Source of the DNA: Otis tarda
Taxonomy: Eukaryota > Chordata > Aves > Otidiformes > Otididae
NCBI GenBank assembly: GCA_026413225.1
Contig: CM048554.1
Location: 56,503,463 to 56,567,462, forward strand
DNA length: 64,000 bases
Direction of reading: 5' to 3'
The position numbers and the translations under genes are program-made. The notes beneath the pieces were generated by a model. That model worked only from the letters and a program-made list of their open reading frames with translations. It was not told the origin of the DNA and searched no databases. This document shows, piece by piece, positions 57,703 to 64,000 of the stretch (position 1 is the stretch's first letter; every line of letters begins with the position of its first letter).

Positions 57703-58174
57703 GTTCTGCCCTTTCATTGCCTTCAGCAAAGGCAGGACAGGCCTATTGATACTCTGTGGGCATTGTTATGACCAAATGCACACACAGAATTGCCTTAAAT
57801 AAACTTACTGGTAAGAAACTTTTTCTCTGCTGCTGTAGCTCCCGTTACCGCCAAAATGAAATCTTATTTTCATCAGGCGTTTTCTTCCTTGCTTTCTGCA
57901 TTTCATCGGCTTCATAGCTGCTTGGGTAACTTCCTCACTTCTCGTTTACATGAAAATTAAATTAATACACTCAAAGCGCTCCTCAGCAGTGTTTTAAATG
58001 AAGGCTGGTGAAAACCAGACCTGGTGATGCTACATTGTGTTATATGACTTATAAGAAAATTTACATCAGAAAAAATTGGCGGGGATATTGCTGTATTCTA
58101 ACAACAGCACCAGAAAGTAACGTTTTAAATGCAAATGAACCCTGTACGTCAGAATAAAGGCGCGTTGAATGGGG

Positions 58175-58183
58175 GGGGGGGGG
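58175..58183. repeat. Poly-G run upstream of the CpG island
   Basis: A run of about 13 G (around 58171-58183) shortly upstream of the second CpG island. Its exact length is likely to vary with sequencing. Confidence 0.7.
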
Positions 58184-58345
58184 CTTAACCTTTGAATAAA
58201 CTGGTTACACGCTGCTGAGTGTAGAACCGTCGTTTCACCCCCAGGCCTGTTTCGAACTAAAAAAGCTCTGCTGACCGGATGGCTCAACAGGGGCTGGAAA
58301 TGAAATAGGGGAGTGACCCCTACCCCGATGCTCCCATTCGGGAGG

Positions 58346-58448
58346 CGGCCCGGCAGGGGGCGGTGTCGGGGCGGGGCGGCGGGGCGGGGCTTAGCCCGGG
58401 CTAAGCCCCGCCCCGCCGCCCCGCCCCGACACCGCCCCTGCCGGGCCG
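58346..58448. repeat. Long GC-rich palindrome
   Basis: Base-by-base pairing shows a perfect inverted repeat with no spacer, arms 58357-58397 and 58398-58438 (41 bp each), centred on CCCGGG. Allowing one extra G on the left, pairing continues for another ~10 bp to 58346 and 58448. A 14-bp piece of the arm (58431-58444) recurs directly at 58458-58471. Confidence 0.95.
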
Positions 58449-58515
58449 GTGGTTGCTACCGCCCCTGCCGGCGACGGGCGGTCCCCCATGGCGGCACCGA
58501 GGCGGTGACTCCCGG
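58440..58515 (+). other. Possible non-coding first exon (STON1?)
   Basis: CCCGG|GTAAGG at 58511-58520 is a near-perfect splice donor inside the CpG island. Just upstream an ATG opens only a 6-codon frame (MAAPRR) that stops before the donor, in keeping with a 5' UTR exon carrying a short uORF. The transcription start is unknown, so the left boundary is arbitrary. Confidence 0.35.
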
Positions 58516-58768
58516 GTAAGGAGAGGGCCCCGGGGCGGGGGAGAAGGGGGAGGTTTAGGGAGCGGGATGGGGGTCGGCTGGTTCGAGCCCCGAGGGGAAG
58601 CTGCTTGCCGGGGACCGGAGGGGCGGTAGCGGGGCGCGGAGGGGGTTGCGTGGAAAGTGGGGGTTTCCCGGGGGTTGGGGAGCAGAACAGAGTCCTGGCT
58701 TGAGACGGGCCGGCGGATGGGGCTGCTTTGTTTTGGTTTAGCAACAGGATTAAAAAAAATAAGATTGG

Positions 58769-59140
58769 CTCTCTTTCTTTTTCTCTTTTATTTCTTTTTT
58801 TCTTTTTTTTTTTCCTTTCTCTTTTTTCTTTTCCTATTTATTTTTCTTCTTTTTCGGTTTTCTTTTTTTCTTTTTTTTTTGTTTCTTTTTTTCTTTTCTT
58901 TTATTTTTTCTTCCTTCTTTCTTTCTTTCCTTCTTTTCTTTCCTTCTTTTCTTTCCTTCTTTTCTTTCCTTCTTTTCTTTCCTTCTTTTCTTTCCTTCTT
59001 TTCTTTCCTTCTTTTCTTTCCTTCTTTTCTTTCCTTCTTTTCTTTCCTTTTCTTTCCTTCTTTTCTTCCTTCCTTCTTTCTCCTTCTTTTAATTATTTTT
59101 TCTTTTTCTTTGTTTCTTTCTTTCTTTCTTTTTTTTTTCA
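58769..59140. repeat. Polypyrimidine tract with 13-bp tandem array
   Basis: About 370 bp of almost pure C/T on the + strand. Nine head-to-tail copies of CTTTCCTTCTTTT occupy about 58925-59041, flanked by degenerate (TTTC)n/(T)n. Long open frames across it on both strands (Phe/Leu/Ser-rich on +, Lys/Glu/Arg-rich on -) come only from the low complexity. Confidence 0.95.
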
Positions 59141-62100
59141 TTTTAAAGTAGAAGTGGTAAAAAGAGGATGGCTTTGTGTGGGGTATCTGGAGCTTTGGAC
59201 TGCTACAGAAATTGGTGGGATGACAGGCATCCTGCAGGGTGAAGTTCACACGACTTTTGCCTTGTTAGGGAGGAGACTCGGGCAAGCAAATTTTTGTTTT
59301 TTGTAATTTAATGCTTGAAGTGAAATGAATTCCTGGAGCCTTTCTCATATTTTCTAGTGGTTCAGCTGATGATGTTCAGCTATGCATGTAAGCTCACGGC
59401 GTTTGCAGTCTTTGCTGCAGACATCCCTCCTGTACATACAGTGGGGTGCAGGGCTTTGGGAAGACAACCAGAGCAGATGGATGTGCCTCACAGGGCTGAA
59501 ATTATTAGACTGCATTTACCATATATACCCCTAGTGCAAACTCTAGAGATGGTATTTCAAGCATATTGTAGGTGAGAAAGAATATAGAAACTTTTCACTT
59601 TCTGGTTTTAAATAAGTACTCACTGAAGGGGCGACTTCAGTAAGTTGTAGGGTTTCTTTAAAAGATGTTCTGACACTTCTGGCAAATAACACTGCTCAAG
59701 TGTGCTAGGAAGAATGCTGACTAAGGTATTTTGTGGGTGCCCAACAAAAGTTAAGTTACGAAAGCCTACACTGACTTCCCCCGCAGGGATGTTTTTCTCT
59801 GAGGTGGAGCGCCCTAGAAACCTTCGCTGATTTCTCTACAAACAGGACTTAGTTTTTTTTTGGGAGCATGCTAATAACTCCGTGGGGAGAAGGGAGGAGG
59901 GAACAGAAGTTTTGGAGCCTGAGGCTCTTGAATGTGAACTATTCATTTTGCTGTTAACTCACTTTTCCCTGTCTGGAGGCTGAGACTCTTCTGCATCTCT
60001 AAGAGAAGAGGAAAAGAGGATAGCTGAAGACAGAACATCGAGTTGTCTGGTTTAGTGCCCTGAAAGCACACCTGCAGCAAGAAAATGTTATGAGATAGGG
60101 TTGGCTGCTTTCTCGACTGTATGTATGAGCAGAGGAGAGCTTAGCAGTGCACTCTGTAACTGCTCGTAGTTGAGCACAGACGGCATTTGTACAACAGAGA
60201 GCCTGGCTGGAGCATAGACTTGGCTGATGTTGAAGTTGTAAATTACACCACTGGGAATTTCTGCCCGAAGGCAGGTATGGGGTCCTTGTTTCATGCTCAG
60301 ATTTGGTTCTTCTCCTTCTCCTCATCTCCTTCTGCACAGGTAAAGAATGTTGTTTTCAATCACCTCAAAAATTATTGGGATTTGTAAGCTTAGTGGGCCA
60401 GCTTTTTGATATCGCTGCTCAAATCCAGATCTCTGAATAGCAAATCAATGCAAGCTTCTGAATTGTTCTGTGTGTGAATGTTAACCCCAACATGAAATGC
60501 ACCCGGTTACATGAATAGAGATGCACTGTCATGGACAGTGTTTTACCTCATGTTTTGGTAAACAAGATTCCCCTACTCCACCTGTCCATTTCTTATGTTT
60601 CTGACTGGTATAAATATGAGCCAAAGTCTTTTGCTTCAGAAAGCCAGGCTGCCCTGTCTGAAAAAGATTTTGGAGAGGAACCCAAGTGAGGCTTTTTTGG
60701 GTGACTGTGTTATGAATTATGCTTTCTGACGTGACTGTCATCAGTTGCTATTAAAAATACCGCTATCCAAATAAATAAAGAAGGATTCAGTTGTGACCCT
60801 CCTTCTCGCTAGTGCTGGTATTCTTATAAGGCTTTGAGGCAGGGAGAAGGGGAGTATCCCGCAGTTGAGGAGAGAGTTGGTCTGTCAGAAAACGTAACTA
60901 AGAGCTGCCAGGCAGTAATTTTCCTGTGTAGGAGAGCTCTGCAGATCTTGCGTCCTGTGTTAGTCTCCAGGAAGGTGCTAGCGCTTGTTTGCTGGGCAGT
61001 AAAGCATGAGGTAAATGTAAATGAGGATTTAAAAACTGACTCTGAACCAAAAAAAAAAGAAAGAGAGTGTATTATGTTGTGCAGTGAATACGCTAAATAT
61101 AGTATTTCCATTAGCTTCCCTGGTTTTTATTATTCACTGCTGAGAGCAGCATTTTTGAAGTGTACTTTTGTGTCATGTATTCTTTGTGGTGTTTCATCCA
61201 TCACTTCCCTTGGACACTGCAAACACAAGTAGAGGACCAGGTTTAAATTTGTTTCTGACCATGACCGGTTTAATATTTTGATATGTGATTTGTGTGCCAA
61301 AGCATTCAGGCCCCCTTTTTTTTTTTATTTTTATTTTTATTTTTTTTTCCTCCATCCAGCGGGCTGCTCAATCCTAAAAAAAAAGGCTGTTGATTTTACA
61401 GAATTGAGACAGCCACTGCATTTCTGCTGCTTGATGGCATAATATAAATTTCTGCCTCTGCTCAGGGGAGAGGGAGGGGTTTGGGGTGTTACACTCCTTG
61501 CCAGAGCCCTCTGCAGCACTGCTGTGACCAGAGTACTTCTGTGGGATGTTTGTGCATTCCTAATAATAACATGTTGCCTAAACATAGTTAAAAATTACTT
61601 CAGTAGATGTAGTAACATTCCATTAACTTAGTGACTGGCAAAAATACTGTAAATAAAAATAGATTTATTTTCCTGTTTCTTGCAGGCCAGACCACTATGC
61701 TGAGGGCTTGTTGTTTAGTTGGGTTTTTTTAATTATAAAAAACCCCAAACCTTCTGTACAGTAAAATGTCAGCTAGTGTCAATAAACAGTTTACATGAGA
61801 CTCTTCTGCCGTTGTCCATTGGCTGTCCAAAATCTGCCCACGGAGCGTAAGTTATGCAGTCACTATGGTGATGCTGAAGAGGAGTGTGCTTCCGAGAGGA
61901 TAAAGCAGGACTGGCTGAGTAAGCTGAAAGGGAGCGGGAACAGAAGCACCCTTCAGGGGTGCACCCGCGCTGCTCCCCACAGCTCAACAGCCCAGCAATC
62001 TCCGCCTCTTCCCCATCCATCTTCTAATTGAGGGGTTTCATTTCTAGGAAGAAGAATGACCCTGTGGAGAGGTGTGTTGTATACATGAGAGAAACATGCA

Positions 62101-62160
62101 TCTGCATGGTGAAATGAATTTTCATATTTTGTCTAACCAGGTAATAGGAAGAAATTAAGT
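59141..62160. other. Probable STON1 intron 1, no exon recognised
   Basis: Unique sequence. A patch at about 61800-62030 is richer in CpG and carries CCATTGGCTG (a CCAAT box), which might mark an alternative start or a conserved element. I see no protein family in its frames. T/A-rich simple sequence lies at 61318-61348. Confidence 0.5.
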
Positions 62161-62220
62161 GCAATAGCATGGAGAAGTCAATCAAAAGCCAATGTCCAGC
62201 TACAAAACATTTAAGGATCA

Positions 62221-62612
62221 GAGAGTTGGGGCTGTTCAGCCTGGAGAAGAGAGGCTCCGGGGAGACCTTATAGCAGCCTTCCAGTTCCTAAAGGGGGCCT
62301 ACGGGAAAGACAGGGAGAAACTCTTCAGCAGGGCCTGTTGTGAATCGATGAGGGGTAATGGTTTTAAAATAAAGGGAAGTAGATGCAGAGGGGATATAAG
62401 GAAGAAATTCTTTACAATGAGGGTGGTGGAACACTGGAACAGGCTGCCCAGAGAGGTGGTAGATGCCCCATCCCTGGAAACGTTCAAGGCCAGGTTGGAT
62501 GGGGCTCTGAGCAACCTGATCTGGTTGGAGATGTCCCTGCTCCTTGCAGAGGAGCTGCACTAGATGACCTTTGAAGGTCCCTTCCAATCCAAGCTGTTCT
62601 ATGATTCTATGA
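62221..62612 (+). mobile_element. CR1 LINE 3' fragment (+), inside a fold-back
   Basis: The sense-oriented frame reads LRGDLIAAFQFLKGAYGKD, then ACCESMRGNGFKIK, then [19 protein letters not shown] and [18 protein letters not shown]. The CR1 3' UTR follows, ending TTCTATGATTCTATGA. The 5' part and its non-CR1 flank recur inverted at 62676-62872. Confidence 0.93.
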
Positions 62613-62675
62613 GTCCACAGCTACATGTAAGAATTTTGTTTCAAGAAGATGCAATCACATCTTGCATCACACCAG

Positions 62676-62754
62676 CAACTCTGGAGGCTGCTCTAAGGTC
62701 TCCCTGGAGCCTTCTCTTCTCCAGGCTGAACAGTCCCAACTCTCCCAGCCTTTG
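62676..62754 (-). mobile_element. CR1 LINE fragment (-), right arm of the fold-back
   Basis: The minus strand reads the CR1 block CAGCCTGGAGAAGAGAAGG and neighbours. It is a partial copy of the 62221-62288 segment but extends slightly further 5' (CCAGCCTTTG), as in other CR1 copies. Confidence 0.85.
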
Positions 62755-62872
62755 GGAATTTTCTTTTCTTTTCTTTTTTTTTTTAATGTTAGAAAGTGCT
62801 CATTGCAAGCCTCTGATCCTTAAATGTTTTGTGGCTGGAGATTGGCTTTTGATTGACTTCTCCGGGCCATTG

Positions 62873-64000
62873 CATTCATTGATTCATGTGTTTTGTAATG
62901 TGCATACTGGCCAAGTGACAGCAAGCAGTACAGTATTGCTGCAAGTAACTTTATCATTCCCTTCAGGTGAGTGAGGTGGCCTTAGGGTAAGAGGACTGCT
63001 GTTCTTTTTTGCAGCTCAGTGCTTGGCTGCATGCACTGGTGGAGACACTCTTGAGTAACTTCCAAGAGTGGTTTCAGGTGTCCATTCCAGTATCTTTCCC
63101 AATGACACTTAAATTAGTTTTCTATACGTTTATTTTATCCCATTCTGAAAGTTATTTTTTTGTGATAATAAACTCTGTAAAAAAGCCTGGAGAGGAATAG
63201 TGGTGCATCTCCAGGGTGACTGCTGCAGTGATTTATGAAAATCTTTTGGTTTCTATAGAAAGCATCTTTGGCGTCTCCCTGTAAAATCCTACAGGTACTC
63301 CCAGTAAAATGTTGTTTTACTAGGCTTTCCCACCTTGATTTTTGTTCCCAACTAAGAAAATACTGAAGGAGCAAGCTGGACTGACTCATCCAGAGTGGTG
63401 TGACAGCTGGTGCAGGGTGAGGGAGGGTGTGGGAACTGGGCCTTACAGTACATGGGGAGATCGGTTGAAGCCGATGGTGTTACACACCAGGCCAGTCATA
63501 CACGCTGTTTTGTTGTCTTTCTGAGGCAGCTTTGAAATGACTTCACATCTGAGTGTTAGGGAAGGTCTTCTAGAAGGGATCTAGACATGAAAAGTTTATT
63601 TGCAGCACATAACAGCTGAGGTTTGGGTGATTATTCCATGGGAAAGATGGGAATTGTTTTGAATAGCATCACTAAATTTTCAAATAAACTGGAAGGTCAT
63701 CACTGTCTAACCTCTTTCTGTTGTGAGCAAGAAGAGGAGCTGCTCCTTTGGGGAAGACCCACTTTAAGAACAGCCCAGCAGGCTAGAATAGTTATTAGAG
63801 ATGTGAATCTGGCACCACTGCTGCCTTTCTTTTATTTTCTTTTGCAACCTTCCTGTAGTTTTTCCCTCCCATGTGAATCTCATATCTGCTGCAGCCTTTA
63901 AAGCATGAGATGTGACTCTGAGAGGCAGAGGAGCAGGTATTTTTCTTTAGGCCTCCTTTGTCAGGCTCCTCTGTGTACCATCCCTCCCGAGCACTGGATA
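62873..64000. other. Probable STON1 intron 1 (continued), no exon recognised
   Basis: Ordinary unique sequence to the end of the window. No gene or repeat family was identified. Confidence 0.55.

Larger units (their letters stand above)
58310..58700 (+). promoter_or_regulatory. CpG-island promoter, probably of STON1
   Basis: Sharp onset of CpG-dense, GC-rich sequence with many GGGGCGGGG (SP/KLF) boxes. In vertebrates the gene downstream of PPP1R21 on the same strand is STON1, a stonin endocytic adaptor with a non-coding first exon. No coding exon of it is visible before 64000. The assignment rests on conserved gene order, not on protein sequence. Confidence 0.65.
62161..62872. repeat. Fold-back inverted duplication around a CR1
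   Basis: Left arm 62161-62288 is non-CR1 flank (62161-62220) followed by the CR1 5' part. Right arm 62676-62872 is the reverse complement: CR1 part 62676-62754, then flank copy 62813-62872. Shared flank text includes CTTAAATGTTTTGT and GGCTTTTGATTGACTTCTCC on the + strand of the right arm. The right arm holds about 60 extra bases (62752-62812, T-rich) missing from the left arm. Confidence 0.88.

Noticed and set aside
58576-58590. tRNA B-box-like GGTTCGAGCCC
   Set aside because: No A box at the right distance and no cloverleaf stems; chance in GC-rich sequence.
58657-59306. Long open frames on both strands across the C/T tract (Phe/Leu/Ser-rich on +, Lys/Glu/Arg-rich on -)
   Set aside because: Produced by the low-complexity polypyrimidine repeat. 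The 13-bp unit keeps several frames open at once and there is no gene context.

Overview
The window is vertebrate nuclear DNA, almost certainly from a bird. The reasons are several CR1 LINE copies with the avian 3' end (terminal ATTCTATGA-type octamer repeats), a solo retroviral LTR of a kind common in bird genomes, compact introns, and protein sequences that match avian/tetrapod orthologues. I cannot name the species.

Layout, all genes on the + strand: (1) 1-1435 holds the last two coding exons of FOXN2 (forkhead box N2), followed by a long, AU-rich presumed 3' UTR with candidate poly(A) signals up to about 5.7 kb. (2) About 5.7-14.9 kb is intergenic with no gene I can support. (3) A CpG island at about 14.9-16.06 kb is the PPP1R21 promoter. 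It carries an E-box, an RFX X-box, an inverted pair of YY1-type sites and an ETS site. (4) PPP1R21 (KLRAQ1/CCDC128) runs from ATG 15660 to stop 48990 in 22 coding exons. All junctions were read directly and keep frame, giving 779 aa, against about 780 in human. Its introns contain a solo LTR (intron 17) and a rearranged CR1 LINE (intron 20). Intron 20 uses a GC-AG splice pair. A phase-matched 90-nt candidate cassette exon lies between exons 15 and 16. (5) The PPP1R21 3' UTR runs to a poly(A) signal at 50178. (6) About 50.2-58.3 kb is intergenic with two CR1 fragments. (7) A second CpG island at 58.3-58.7 kb contains an 82-bp perfect palindrome and a likely first-exon splice donor. From the conserved gene order FOXN2-PPP1R21-STON1 it is probably the STON1 promoter, so 58.5-64 kb would be STON1 intron 1. 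That stretch holds a polypyrimidine/13-bp tandem tract and a fold-back inverted duplication around a CR1.

The genes are not an operon; they are neighbouring, independently transcribed vertebrate genes. FOXN2 is a forkhead transcription factor. PPP1R21 is a coiled-coil endosomal protein, a PP1-associated subunit of the FERRY Rab5 effector complex. STON1 (inferred) is a stonin-type endocytic adaptor. I found no undescribed gene system. The most unusual items are the long palindrome, the fold-back CR1 duplication, the candidate cassette exon and the GC-AG intron.
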